Shown here: positions 12,601 to 22,839 of the stretch, piece after piece
Layout of the letters: every line of letters begins with the position of its first letter
Position numbering within the stretch: the first letter of the stretch is position 1
NCBI GenBank assembly: GCA_029851415.1
Contig: CM056741.1
Coordinates: 64,532,282 to 64,596,281 of the forward strand
DNA length: 64,000 bases
Direction: 5' to 3'
Origin: Eretmocerus hayati
Lineage: Eukaryota > Arthropoda > Insecta > Hymenoptera > Aphelinidae
Program-made: the position numbers and the translations under genes
Notes under the pieces: model-generated
The model's database searches: none
What the model saw: the letters and a program-made list of their open reading frames with translations, nothing else
Told to the model about the DNA's origin: nothing

Positions 12601-15600
12601 GAAAGTCATGGTTCCATAACTTTCGATAATCTTGTTTTTTCAGGATATGGATACCACTAGAGGCGCAAATGCTGACCTTTCTTGTAATTTTTCTTGTGAT
12701 TGTGACATATCACGGCCGGCTTGTTGAGGTCACTTCGAGGATGGACTTTCTGTGGAAGCAGCAGGCTGAGCGCGAACTTTCTGATATGTTTGAGTCGAGA
12801 CACAACAATATGCAACTACTCAAAAATATCCTACCAGATCACGTGGCTCATCACTTTCTCTCTCAGGAGAGGCCGTCCGAGGTACTCAATATTTTTCATC
12901 AACAACATTATAAAACTTGTTTCGAAACCAATCTAGGCTACTATAGTTTTTATTTGCTCAATTCAGAGAATGATGGAAACCCTAGTAAAAATAATTGCCT
13001 CATGATCATATATGAACATGTTCCCAGCCAAACTGTGGTCATCTATGACCATCTATGACCTCAGAAAATATTATGTCTCCATGGTTAGTCATAGGTACAC
13101 AAAGTCAACTCGTACATGGCCGTAGGGTATTGTAATCAAGTGGTTGTTCATGACATTTTCAATATCGGATGGAGGCCTAGCAGTTGGAGTCCCAAGCGCG
13201 CTCATTTCGAAGCTTCGGATTGAGAAACGTTTCGAGTTGGCAACGAAGTGCTTCATTTCCAACATGAATTCCTAGGACCAAGTATGGAGACCAATGACGA
13301 CCTATGACTCCGGCCTCATGATCATAGCTGATCATGTATGACCACAGTCCGGTCGGGAACATGTTCATATATGATCATGAGGCACTTATTTTTACTAGGG
13401 AAACTTCTCTGTTCTGACCATCGATTCCGAGAAAACGCCATGTTTACAAGATTCTGACAAATTTTGAGGACAAATGATCATAATTTAGAAGTAGATATGT
13501 ACGCGATCGGGTTCACCCGATATCAACATCACCTCATAGTGTATCAATCAGACAGAATTAATTAAGTAATTTCCGCACTACTAATACGATCGGCTTATAA
13601 AACTCTGGAGAAGTCATTAAACCGATAGTAGTTGTCTTGTTGCTTTATGATCTTCCATGAGGTGAATGAAGTTTTCAACACAATACAGTCAACGGGATGA
13701 TTCTGAGAACTTCCTCTTTTTGATATCAAGGCTCTTCCATTATCATTGTAAATACTTGCAGGAACTGTACTCGCAATCTCGAGATAAGGTGGGAGTTCTA
13801 TTCGCAAGTGTGCCAAATTTTTGCCAGTTCTACTCTGAAGATGTGAATCAGGGTGTGGAATGCATACGCGTGCTCAACGAGATTATTGGTGAGAATTTTC
13901 GATTAAATAGAGTAACAATCGATCACGAACATCAAAATAATTGAAATCCCAGCCAAAATTAATCCGTCAGCATCTTGCATATCGGGTTGCGTATATACGT
14001 GGAAGGAGTGAAGTTCGATGGGTGGCCGTATGGGTCATGGGTGGGTAGATGGGTGGCTGGGTTGGTAGGTGGGTTGGCGGATGGATGGATGTACTCAAAC
14101 TTCAGTGATTTCAGTGGAAATCACTCAAGGAAATCTCAGTGAAAATCACTGAAATTTGAGTGAAACGCTTCACTCAAATTTCAGTGGAAATCACCAAAGT
14201 TTTAGTGAGACACTTTACTGAAATTTCAATGGAAATCGCTGAAGTTTCGGTAAGACCATTCACTGAAATTTCAGGGAGAAAATCGACCAAGTTTCGGTGA
14301 GACACTTCATTGAAATTCCAGTGACTTTTTGGGTATGGGAGGCATGGACACTGACGTATCAGTGAGCATGATTTGGAAGATTCACTTATTTATAATCAAT
14401 TTTCAGTTCACTATATTCCAACTGATGATTTTACCGTAAAGATAATATGATTTAGAAAAGTCTTCAAAGAGACTTACATTCAACTCAGGGATAAAATAAA
14501 TGCGATAATTCATAATAATTTAACGCCCAACCGAAGTTTTTTCGTCCCCTTTCCGCGTATCGGGTCGCCTAAGCGGAAGGGGTGAAGTATAATGGGTGGG
14601 TGGATGGATGGATGGGTCGGTGATTGGGTAGCCGTATGGGTCATGGGCAGGTTGGTGAATCCGGCGGTCATAGATCGATGAATGGGTCTGTTGTTAGGTG
14701 GTCGTATGAGTCATGGGTAGGTGAATTGGTGTGAATGTGTTATGAGGAATTGAGTTATGAGGAGATACCCTTATGAAAATCTCTAAATAATTCAAGACTG
14801 ATAAATTCAATTGAGCCATTCATGAAATTCAGGACAGTTGATTCTTCAAATAATTAAGCGCCAGTCTAAAAGTTGTCCCTCCGGATCCCTCGTATCGGGT
14901 TGCCTATGTGGAAGGACTGAAGTATGATGTTGGTGGGTGGATGAGTGGATGAGTCGTTAGATGGGTGGGTAGGTACGTGATCGGCTGGCCGTATAGGTCA
15001 TGGGTAAGTTGGTGTGGGTCGGTGAGTGATGGGTTATGGATTATGGCAATTATACAGAAAAGCCGCGTGGAGGCACGAAAATGATGTGAATTTTTAGCAG
15101 TACTTATACCGATTTGAGCTAACCAGGGGTACACGAGAGCTGGGTCTCTGGTTTTGGTGAACAGTCTCATTCAACCACGCAAAGACGATATCTGAAGGCG
15201 TACAGTTGGATGCTCAAGCACTTGAGAGTCACAGACTTCGATATTGCCCACAAGGGCTCATGCTAAGAAAACATAGTGAAAATAGGTCATTCATTGATGA
15301 GACGTTTCAAGCTCTACAATGTAAGTATTCTCAAAGTCAAATATCTTTAAATACCAGATTCTATTGGCTTTTGAAGATTCGTGCGGTTTTTATTGATTGA
15401 TACTACAAGTAGTGTGTACGCATTCATTGCGTTTGTAAAGTGTAGCTGTTTTATACAATGGACTGACTCACTTTTGGCATCGCTGGGGATGAAATGGGAC
15501 GAAAGGATATTTATGTTGGTATATTTGAAAATTCTCATTTTGTAACTCCAAAAAGTAAGCACCCAGTTATTGCTTGCAACGTTTTGCAACAATTTCGTTA

Positions 15601-18178
15601 GGTTTACTAACAGAATTTTTTTCCTTTATGAATATCACGGAGAGATTACTATTTAGAATCATTAAACCACAACACTAATATTTAGACCAAAATCAAATCA
15701 AAACTTGCAAAGTCAACTAGGCAGTCTAGATTTAATTTGTTTAATAAGGTATAATAGGTGGATGTATAAGGGTGATGGGCACGGAGGGGGGCATGGATAG
15801 ATGAATGGGTGGATTGATGAGTGGGTGGATGATTAGGGATGATGATAGGGATGGGGATGGAAAGTACTGGGCTGAAATGATCCAGTTCGGTCTAGATTGG
15901 CGTTATTGAGTCAAATTCGGTGTAACTGGCTCTCATGCGGTCTATTCCCTTCTGATTAGGTTAGGTTAGTTTTATTAGGTTAGCCTAGTTCGGTCGACTT
16001 CGTTCTAAATGAGTTTAGCTCGATCTGCATCGGTCTGGTTCGGGGTAATTAGGTCTTGTTATGTCTACTGTTGTCAAATACGGTCTATTTTGGTCCAATT
16101 CGATCTACTATAATCTAGGTTGGTCTAGTTCGGTCTACTTTCGTCTAACTCGGTGCAGTTGGTTCTAGATCGGGCCAATTCGTTCTAATTTGATCCATTC
16201 CGGTCTAATTAAGTCTAGCTCGGGATGATTAGTTCTCGTTCGGTCTAGTTCGGGCTGATTCGGTCTAGTTCAGTCTAGTATGGTCTGATACGGTCTAGTT
16301 CGGTCCGATCCGGTCTACACCAAAGTAGGCCAAGGTAAACCGAACTAGACCAATTAGACCAAATTAGACCAAACCTAATTAGACCAAATTAAATCGAACT
16401 AGACCGATTTAAATTGTACTAGACCTAATTTGACCGAACTAGACCATACCAGACTGAACTAGACCGAATCAAAGGTCATAACTTATGCACACTGCACAAT
16501 GATTTGAATTGACCTCGCTTTGATTAACCCTTAAGATATAACGCCATGTAACGGAAGTTTTTCAGCCTAATCGATTGAACAAAGATATACCAGCTCAGCT
16601 AATTGAAAAGAAACTATACAATTCCTCGATATTCATTGTTGCTTACTCGAAGTTATATCTCCATCATTAGTCAGTATAACTCAACACAATACCAATTGCG
16701 CGGACTATTTTAGAAACTTTTTTTAGACACCTTCAATGGATCAGCAATCATTACTTTTCAACTGTTATTATTGAAGTATACAAGCACTTCTGGCGCCTAT
16801 GGCTTATTAAGAACATTCACTAGCCGAACGAGCGGTAGCGAGTGCGGCAATGACGCTAGTGGTAAAGTATGTTCTTTCTGATTCTTGTATAGCGGATTTC
16901 GACGAGCTATTGGACGAGAGGCGCTTCCACTGCATCGAGAAAATCAAAACGGTCGGAGCGACTTACATGGCTGCTTCCGGCTTGAACCCCTCACGAAGTG
17001 TAAGTTTTAGCACACTTTGAAAATTGTAATTATAATTTCGTTAGTATCGAACAGATACTCACTATTTGATGTCTTTATTCATTAAAGGCCAAGCACACGG
17101 ATGATATGGAACATCTGTGCCGACTAGTGGACTACGCAGTCGCCATGAGACAGCGGCTCGAGGATGTCAACGTTCACTCATTTAATAATTTCGATTTGCG
17201 AGTGGGAATAAGCTGCGGCCCTCTCGTTGCCGGTGTGATCGGTGCGAGAAAACCCGTATTTGACATTTGGGGCAACACTGTTAATGAAGCCTCTCGCATG
17301 GATTCTACGGGTGTTGCCGGTCAGATCCAGGTCCCATCAGAAATCGCCAAAGTATGTACGGTGACCTATGAATACGATTTGTTGTAATTTTGCACCGGGG
17401 TCTTCACTTTTACATTGGATGTATTTGTCTTTGCGAAATACTTCTTGACTGTTATTGTCAAAAAACGAAGATGCAACAAATCGAACATGCACCGAGCCGT
17501 GAACGTTATCGAGATGATTTTGTAAATTCGTATTCGTATTGGTCAAACTATTCCTCAGAACGGCCTCAGGGGTTTTTCAGGTCTTGAAGCAGGGCTTTCT
17601 AAGGACCCTTTCAAATTTTATCACTTAGAAGGACAAGAAAAATTTTCGTGTCATCAGAGCTGTGATGCTCTTAGTGTAGGACGTCTTTCATTACATAAGA
17701 CTAATAATTTCAATTACATCATGAATTCACAGCATCGGGAGCTACTCATCAAGATTTATACATTTTTAAAGATGCATTTTGAGTTAGTACTCTTGTCCAA
17801 GCTTTTTTTAAAACTAAGCCGATTCATTTTTTCTCTTGTCGTGACCAAATTTGGCCATAGACTATTAGCGGAACCATAGAATAGTAATGTCTGTTGCTCG
17901 AGAAATGCCTCGATAAGATTGAGACTCTCTTTTTCACAGAATGATCACGAGTGCTTCTTAATTTGCAGTTTTTAGAGTCACGTGGCTACAAAACTGAAAA
18001 AAGGGGCATGATCGAGGTGAAGGGAAAAGGGAAAATGGAGACGTACTTCGTGCTCGGCAAAGGCACGTTGCGCTCCGAGGGCTCGTACAGGGATCGAAGC
18101 GCTGGACGCAGCCTGGCCGCCATAGTCTACGGAGTCGTGCAAGCTCGGCGCAAGCAAGTCCGCACGAGCCACCCTTGA
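541..18178 (+). CDS. Ac78C: Adenylyl cyclase type 8 / Ac78C-like, 13 exons, 5' end outside window
   Basis: This gene encodes a membrane adenylyl cyclase that makes cAMP from ATP. Exons are 541-699, 1145-1511, 5901-6291, 7053-7259, 7359-7456, 7582-7798, 8182-8420, 11774-12220, 12644-12881, 13762-13888, 16893-16999, 17088-17351 and 17969-18178. All introns are GT-AG and every phase joins, giving 1,022 codons plus TGA. C1a has both metal aspartates ([15 protein letters not shown]). C2a keeps the adenine and ribose side ([33 protein letters not shown]), so the enzyme should be active. The subtype is assigned from AC8-like stretches such as [25 protein letters not shown] and [13 protein letters not shown], and from the tail [17 protein letters not shown], which resembles the AC8 calmodulin-binding segment. 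Ca2+/calmodulin stimulation is known for the family and only inferred here. The first six membrane helices must lie before position 1. Confidence 0.95.
1145..1511 (+). CDS. Ac78C: AC8-like exon: core of catalytic C1a
   Basis: This exon follows an acceptor (AG 1143-1144) and joins the previous one as [15 protein letters not shown]. It carries the second catalytic aspartate in LLGDCYYC (codon 1258-1260), the AC8-typical [11 protein letters not shown], and [15 protein letters not shown]. The exon stops inside GGIPG; reading through the donor runs into a stop within 12 bases. Confidence 0.96.
2860..3200 (-). repeat. Degenerate minisatellite, inverted copy
   Basis: Short units built from phrases such as caagtgctcc, tgttcc and gaacattc recur about every 15-30 bases. 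The reverse complement (gagcacttgaggaacattct) matches the units of the array at 5055-5330, so the two arrays are one family in opposite orientations. Confidence 0.65.
3226..4053. mobile_element. Non-autonomous TIR transposon, family A, copy 1
   Basis: The left end reads taagttaagtgtacccaact and the right end is its imperfect inverse (ggggcaagtcggggacactg, then acctta). The unit is about 828 bp, with no transposase frame. A second, directly oriented copy of the terminal motif sits inside at about 3616-3652. The same layout is found at 10010-11273. Confidence 0.75.
4365..4720. repeat. Long imperfect inverted repeat (foldback)
   Basis: The left arm (about 4365-4513) and right arm (about 4560-4720) are complementary over roughly 140 bases: caaatgggcctcctgtcc pairs with ggacagaaggcccattt-like sequence, and ttagcattacc with ggtaatgctaa. 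Weaker similarity extends outward to about 4105 and 4770 (tttacacccgt against acgggtgta). The loop is AT-rich. Confidence 0.7.
5055..5330 (+). repeat. Degenerate ~30-bp minisatellite
   Basis: Units like gaacattttgggagcatctt followed by gagaatacttt repeat with drift. They give a run of glycine- and glutamate-rich chance frames. It is the direct-orientation partner of the array at 2860-3200. Confidence 0.7.
5901..6291 (+). CDS. Ac78C: AC8-like exon: end of C1a and start of C1b
   Basis: The acceptor is the AG at 5899-5900. It continues [15 protein letters not shown], the usual end of C1a, through TYLIKQ, into a variable Ser/Gln/Asn-rich C1b segment that ends with WTPEIPFEN, matching the W[ST]PE.PF.N stretch of AC8. 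The donor is gtaagt at 6292. Confidence 0.93.
7053..7259 (+). CDS. Ac78C: AC8-like exon: C1b to the second membrane module
   Basis: This phase-0 exon of 69 codons starts after the AG at 7051-7052. The first half is acidic and Ser/Thr-rich and was not recognised. The end, [20 protein letters not shown], corresponds to the conserved IxPFxLxFxxxxxExK run that leads into TM7 of AC8. Confidence 0.88.
7359..7456 (+). CDS. Ac78C: AC8-like exon: TM7
   Basis: This short exon (98 bases) lies between an ttccag acceptor and a gtaagt donor. It encodes [13 protein letters not shown], matching the AC family, followed by a hydrophobic span ([18 protein letters not shown]) taken as TM7. Confidence 0.9.
7582..7798 (+). 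CDS. Ac78C: AC8-like exon: TM8 and TM9
   Basis: The acceptor is the AG at 7580-7581. The exon has two hydrophobic spans ([19 protein letters not shown] and [19 protein letters not shown]) separated by a short loop that holds [11 protein letters not shown]. It ends in phase 0 before gtgagc. Confidence 0.88.
8182..8420 (+). CDS. Ac78C: AC8-like exon: extracellular loop between TM9 and TM10, part 1
   Basis: The exon starts after the AG at 8180-8181 in phase 0 and stays open for 79 codons to the donor gtaaat at 8421. It is hydrophilic and has one N-glycosylation sequon (HNSST). The loop is poorly conserved in the family, so the exon is assigned by position, open frame and matching phases rather than by sequence identity. 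Confidence 0.75.
9357..9545. repeat. Short hairpin element with ~80-base arms
   Basis: The left arm starts cctaggccgaggaaaatttc and the right arm ends in its inverse (gaaaatctccccagggccagg). In between, cattggggacgtgtagc matches the inverse of gctgcacgtcttggatg. The flanks are rich in gtggg and gggatcc phrases up to about 9620. Confidence 0.6.
10010..11273. mobile_element. Non-autonomous TIR transposon, family A, copy 2
   Basis: It starts taaggtaagtgtactcaact and ends in the inverse (agttgggtacacttacctta). The flanking bases allow a TA-like target duplication. Internal sequence matches copy 1, for example the stretch that translates to [10 protein letters not shown] here and [10 protein letters not shown] there. 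Terminal-like motifs also occur inside at about 10337, 10720 and 11045-11075. The extra length comes from a nested element and a duplicated tail. Confidence 0.8.
10038..10340. mobile_element. Foldback MITE nested in family A copy 2
   Basis: Near-identical inverted arms of about 95-100 bases start gggcc...attctaaattttgcgg and run through cggcatcggtggcgctctgt on both sides. A loop of about 100 bases separates them. No coding capacity. The host sequence tgtac(t/c)caacttgcc appears on both flanks. Confidence 0.8.
11774..12220 (+). CDS. Ac78C: AC8-like exon: His/Arg-rich loop plus TM10 and TM11
   Basis: The strong acceptor atcttctacag at 11763-11773 gives the phase demanded by the previous exon, and the frame stays open to the donor at 12221. 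The first third is a variable loop with an alternating His/Arg stretch at about 11850-11912. Then come [12 protein letters not shown], matching the family's PEYFVF run, and two hydrophobic spans. A shorter version starting at 11942 is also in phase, so the true exon start is less certain than its end. Confidence 0.8.
12644..12881 (+). CDS. Ac78C: AC8-like exon: TM12 and C2 leader
   Basis: It begins after tttttcag and joins as [14 protein letters not shown] hydrophobic TM12 ([15 protein letters not shown]) is followed by RLDFLW-like [13 protein letters not shown] and the family hallmark [15 protein letters not shown]. The donor is GT at 12882. Confidence 0.95.
12882..13761 (+). other. Cyclase intron holding one MITE
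   Basis: An 880-base intron. About half of it is the inverted-repeat element at 12980-13400. Nothing else was seen. Confidence 0.8.
12980..13400. mobile_element. MITE with CCCTAG termini
   Basis: Both ends carry ccctagtaaaaataa followed by tgcctcatgatcatatatga and acatgttccc, in inverted orientation, about 48 bases almost identical. The flanks allow an AAA duplication. Total length is about 421 bp with no coding frame. Confidence 0.85.
13762..13888 (+). CDS. Ac78C: AC8-like exon: start of C2a
   Basis: It opens with [20 protein letters not shown], the conserved entry of C2a in AC8-type enzymes, and ends in [12 protein letters not shown]. The position of the metal aspartate of C1 is occupied by non-metal residues, as expected for C2. 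Confidence 0.96.
13978..15050 (+). repeat. Three related blocks of gtatcgggttgcct plus GGGTGG-rich DNA
   Basis: The phrase 'atcggg(t)tgc...ggaagg(a/g)(g)tgaag' recurs near 13980, 14555 and 14890, each time followed by gggtgg/gatgg microsatellite-like DNA. The spacing is about 575 and 335 bases. Similar gggtgg DNA reappears near 15740-15850. Confidence 0.7.
14100..14330 (+). repeat. ~46-bp satellite (ttcactgaaatttcagtgga type)
   Basis: About five diverged units run from 14100. Each contains a short self-complementary core (actgaaatttcagt) followed by aaagtttcggtgagac. Confidence 0.75.
15867..16472. repeat. 10-bp satellite (agttcggtct) with an orientation switch
   Basis: From about 15867 to 16318 the DNA is degenerate copies of agttcggtct. 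From about 16322 to 16472 it is degenerate copies of the inverse (agaccgaact). Together they form a large imperfect palindrome. Confidence 0.8.
16893..16999 (+). CDS. Ac78C: AC8-like exon: C2a adenine-binding lysine segment
   Basis: A 107-base exon after a 3-kb repeat-filled intron. It reads [20 protein letters not shown] then [10 protein letters not shown]. The lysine of KTVG corresponds to the adenine-contacting residue of C2 in characterised cyclases. Confidence 0.95.
17088..17351 (+). CDS. Ac78C: AC8-like exon: C2a core
   Basis: Eighty-eight codons in phase 0. The exon holds [33 protein letters not shown] and [16 protein letters not shown]. It supplies the Asp, Asn and Arg that contact adenine, ribose and phosphate in this family. 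The donor is gtatgt at 17352. Confidence 0.97.
17969..18178 (+). CDS. Ac78C: AC8-like terminal exon: end of C2a and C-terminal tail
   Basis: It begins after atttgcag and encodes [20 protein letters not shown], with the C2 phosphate-contacting lysine. A short basic and aliphatic tail ([16 protein letters not shown]) resembles the C2b calmodulin site of AC8. TGA is at 18176-18178. Confidence 0.95.
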   Translation, partial: FLESRGYKTEKRGMIEVKGKGKMETYFVLGKGTLRSEGSYRDRSAGRSLAAIVYGVVQARRKQVRTSHP

Positions 18179-18274
18179 ATCGTCTCCGTGGCATATACTG
18201 CCCAATCCTCGTCACTATATAGTACCTGAAACCACACGACTATTGCCTCCGTGAAGAATACGCGCTGGCGCGAT

Positions 18275-18280
18275 AATAAA
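18275..18280 (+). promoter_or_regulatory. Candidate polyadenylation signal of the cyclase gene
   Basis: AATAAA lies 97 bases after the stop codon of the cyclase. It is the first canonical signal downstream and would give a short 3' UTR. No transcript evidence is available here. Confidence 0.6.
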
Positions 18281-21200
18281 GTAAGGGTAGAATGTATTTT
18301 GTAAGAAGATTGATTTTTGTGCCAATTAAGTAGTCGATTTCACAACGGAGAAAGTGTGTAAGTCAGAGCCCTAGGTGTGGAGAAGTAGACAGTGCGTATG
18401 TACCACCATGGCGGCGATTACTGAAGCTGCTTTTGAATTTTAATGCGAGGGTTACGCGTCTGTTTCCACAGTTTTACTTTATCTTCATTCCATAATGAAA
18501 AATTCTACAACAATTTCCATCGAGTCTCACAGGATTTGGCTCGCCAGTTTACCATTTTAGGGGAAAAATTTATTCAATCTAACATATTGGACAAGACTAA
18601 CGATTTCAACACGCCTTACAAAGGCCAACCCTGAGAGCGTTCGTCAAGGCTCTTCTCACAAATAGGTCTCAAGGATACTCTCATCCTAAACACAGAAAGG
18701 TGAGGATAACTCGTGTCAATGCGCCACACTGAATCTATGCCCAGCGAGTACACGATGAACTCGTCAAAGCGGGAGAAGAAAAAGTTAATCTAAGGCGAAC
18801 TGAATACTTCACGAATTTTGTACCACGCGCCTTTTCTCTATTTCGAACATCTGCAACTTTACATCCACTGCGTCTAGTCGAATTTAGCAAGTGGGTATAC
18901 GAAAGGGTATCATACCAGGTATCGATCAGAATCACTTCAAAACCTCCAAAAACGTAAGACAAGGGTTCGAAATTTGAATCGAGGAGAGCTTTTTGTAAAT
19001 CACGTTCGAGACATTCAGACTAGGGACTATTGCTACGGTAACGAGCTCTCCAACATGCATGCTTTTGTTACCAATATTTAATGTTCTGTTCCGCTGTATT
19101 CGTCTTTCTTCCGTAGAATACTGTCATGCCAGTTTCAGGCGCCCTGGCAACACCATTCAAGTTCTTCTATTTCCTATTTTTTCGAAAATTGAATAATAAT
19201 GATTTTCACCAAGCTTTCAACCGCAGATTTGACATTATATTCCCGTAAGTGGTCAGTACCGTAGGTTATTGTGATATTCGGGAGTGGCACAGAGGTTGGA
19301 CGTGGGTATTATATAGGTGACTTGCTATGACAAGCACTGGGTGGTTGTCATTCATAGATGGTCATTGCTGGGGGAAGGAGAGAGAGGGGTCCGTTCAGCA
19401 CTAGAAGGCTTCCTACACTTGAGCGAGAGGATTGCAGAAATGTTGTAACTTCCGCGCAAACGCTACTTGACCACCTTTTAATCTCTTCCAATTTCTCGAA
19501 AAATCTTTCGCACGTTCAAGTGGCAAGCTTGTCTTACAAAAGCCCCGCGAGCTTTTTAGCGCCCGGCGTCTTTGCAAAGAAACATATAAACCATATCCCA
19601 TGAATGCTTGCTACAAGTGCACCCGAAAGCAGGAAATTTTTGGAGACGGCTTACAGGTTACCGATCGATAGTAATCCACCTTCCAATGGCTCAGTGAGCG
19701 TTTGAATAGTTTGAGACGGGCAGAAGCAACGAGCAGGATGCAGCAACAAATCTCCAATTTTTGATCTTTGTGGAATAAGCAAATGTACATCTACGTTAAA
19801 CATATACAGCTTCATGATCTCAATTACATCGTAATACATTATTTTTCGGCGCCCAAGACGAAATATATATTTCACCTTTGTAATATATTTTATATGAGAC
19901 ATCTCAGAGCTTGATCACGGGTACAGTCCTTATCCGTCTGCGTAGACTAACGGAAACACGATTTTCACGTGTGGAAAGCTATGTATATCACGCACCGAGC
20001 ACCGGAGAACTGCGTTCTTCACGAAAACCATGCTGATGGACATTGGCTTAGGCAGACGACGTCTAGAATAGATTTTCGTCAAGAAAAAAAATTAATTAAA
20101 TTAATGTCTTGAGCCCAAATCTGGGTACGAGACGCGCACACACGAAAATCGATGACCGGTGGAATCAAATCCTCTCTTACGCGAAAGCCCGCGATTACCG
20201 GGCCTCGACAAGCTATTCGTAATCCCTGAAAGAGTATACGTATGAAGAGTATAACATGGCTAACTCTGTATGTTACTTCTAATCTACTTTTCATCTCTCC
20301 GGTGGCATAGCTTATGTATTTTCAAAATGGTGTGAGCAAAACTGTCCTCAATCTATCAGCTGCTGTCTTCACGCGGAAGAAGATGGAGTAATTTTACAAG
20401 GAAAACTTCGGAGAACGAAAAAATCCCATCTACAATGATCTTTCAATGATACTTTGCATCGTGCGGGACAAAAGGGGAGAAATCTCATATTTACCAAAAC
20501 TGTAGATTTCCGCCATTACTCACCCTTACCTATTCAAAATCCCAGAATCTGGTCACTTGTCGGGTCACTTTCAGAGCCCTCACACTTACGCTCGCTCAAC
20601 AATAATCAAGCAATTGTTGCAAGTGGGATTTCTTCTTGGTACAGGGAAAAATTATCTATCATGCCCGTAAAAATAGGCACTCTCATGTGGTGCGATCCAC
20701 GATTGTGGGCATCTAGGGTAATTTTACCTGTACCAGACTCGTAATTTTCATCGAAAAGTTCGTGCGCGTACTTCCAAATTTCTCCATGCACGTTCGTCTC
20801 AGCCCGATTAATCGACGCTCGCATTCCAGATAACTATGTCCCACCGTTCACAAAACTTCGCATGGTACTGAACATTTTACTCTCCGGTCGTATAAACGCG
20901 GGAACCTCTCGTCTCCGAGCACGAGGACGCGTTGAAACATATAGCTGTCCCAGCATAAGATAACGTGGAAGAAAATGGCACTGGATTATTTTGAAAATGG
21001 TTGCAGAAACCGCCCGCTGAAAACGAATATCTCATTTTTCTGTCCGGAAATCGTGCCTGTTTTTGAGATTTGATTGGAAACGAGATCCGCCTCAGCTTCA
21101 TAAGGTAAGGATCTTCGTAATTGCGAGATATAATGCTAGCGTAAGAACGACATTTTTTCGGAAAACACAATATTCTAATCAAAAGGGATGTGCTGTTGAT

Positions 21201-22839
21201 AACAGTTCTGCAAGACCGGGCTCTTGCCGCTCTATGTTGTTCCATGTATTATGGCCTCCTTCACAAAACCGATCCCTGCGAGTTTACGCAGCTCGGTAGG
21301 ATCAAATACAAGGTTGAGGAGCTCATGACAGATGTGTCAGAGACCCGTGCCTATAGGGTGGGTAGATCCTTGCATGAGATGGGACGAGAATCGTCCGCCA
21401 TCGCCTGATAAAAAATTCAATTTGACATACCCATGCATGTTGCATAAAACCACCGGAATAGTATTCAAAAAGTCAAAATACAGAGGGAAACTTAGCGGTC
21501 AGAGTCCAGGCCTACTAGACCACTGTTCTCGATAAAACAATTTGGAATGAATTTGGTGTTCCATAAAATGTGTCATGAGTGCAGCCTGGTTGCACACATA
21601 AGTATGCACTCATATAGCAGTCATCCCTTTAGTGGGAAAGAAAGAGGAATAAGAAGGCTTGTTAGAAATAAATGACTGACTGTTTACAGCGGCATCGGTT
21701 GAACTTTTTCGGAATTCCTGATCTGGTTTGATGACGTCTTATGCCTTTCAAAAATTACGAAATTTTTGTCGTAATAGTTTCAATGATTGAATAATCTTCC
21801 TATACGGATTCCTTACTCCCGACACGGGTTATCCTCATACCTTTCAATTGCCATTCATGTCTACCCGTGAAAGGTAGATATATATCATTGAACGAATTGG
21901 ATAACAATAAATGAAAATCATGTCGCAAATGAAGATGATAAAGTGAAATCGCGACCCAATAGTAGAAAATGAGACGCCATAAAATCCTAAATCAATGGCA
22001 CAGAGAGCCATTTCTACGACGTATCAGTTATAAACCATGACTATATTATAGTACACTATTTATCGTAGATAAAGAGAGGTATCATAGGTAATTATAAATT
22101 GAAGAACTCAAATTGTGTCAATGAGATTTTTGCTGTTCTTCAAGTAATGTTTACAAGGCTAAAATTATGTAACCAATACGTCATCATCTTCAATATTGCC
22201 ATCCACAAAACATGTACAATACCTAAGAATATACGATGGATCATTATAGACCAAAATATTATAAGTACACTTTTTTATGTATATAGGTTTATTTGTATAT
22301 ATTTGTCCGATCAGATTTTTAATAATATTGTGACATTATTTTTGAATCTTGACCTTGAATTGATGGAACAATTTTCCAATCTCCTCATGCGCATGTCATG
22401 TCAGGAAGAGTGTAATCATGTAACTAGAAACTCCGAACATGATTGACATACAAGAAAAATTATCAAACATCTTATGAGTATTGCATTTCTGATCTTGTCC
22501 CTACCACGTAATACGTCCCGTACACCTTGGGCACGTGAAAAGATGCATCTTCAATCATGATTAAGGATTGCGTCATTATAGATTGAATCATAATTAAAGA
22601 TCGTACAAGTTCTTTGGGAGTTACTTCAATTTAGACGCTTGCAGAATATAGCGTAGAACATTAATTCCTGATACCCAGGAAATCAAGTTCTTGACATGAA
22701 ATCTGAACCCTATAAATATCTATCGAACTTTCTTGCTACCGTCCAGACAAAAAATAGTTCATCAGAACAGACGAATTTTGTTGGCTCGTCCAACACAAAA
22801 TCTATTGGGTTCTTGGCGCAATATCACAATAGGTATGAT
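18281..22839. other. Intergenic, no gene recognised
   Basis: This is downstream of the cyclase. Short GC-richer patches (for example 20860-21420) have open frames under 125 codons in several overlapping frames without family resemblance. No clear repeat boundaries were seen. Confidence 0.6.

Larger units (their letters stand above)
13889..16892 (+). other. Cyclase intron made largely of satellites
   Basis: A 3-kb intron between two catalytic exons. It holds a triplicated block with GGGTGG-rich stretches, a ~46-bp satellite, and a 10-bp satellite that flips orientation. No coding region was seen. Confidence 0.85.

Noticed and set aside
18407..18442. ATG with a good translation context (accaccatggcgg) after the cyclase stop
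   Set aside because: It opens only ten codons before a stop.
20454..21408. Cluster of overlapping open frames in a GC-richer intergenic patch
   Set aside because: Frames overlap on both strands and none resembles a known family; composition explains them.
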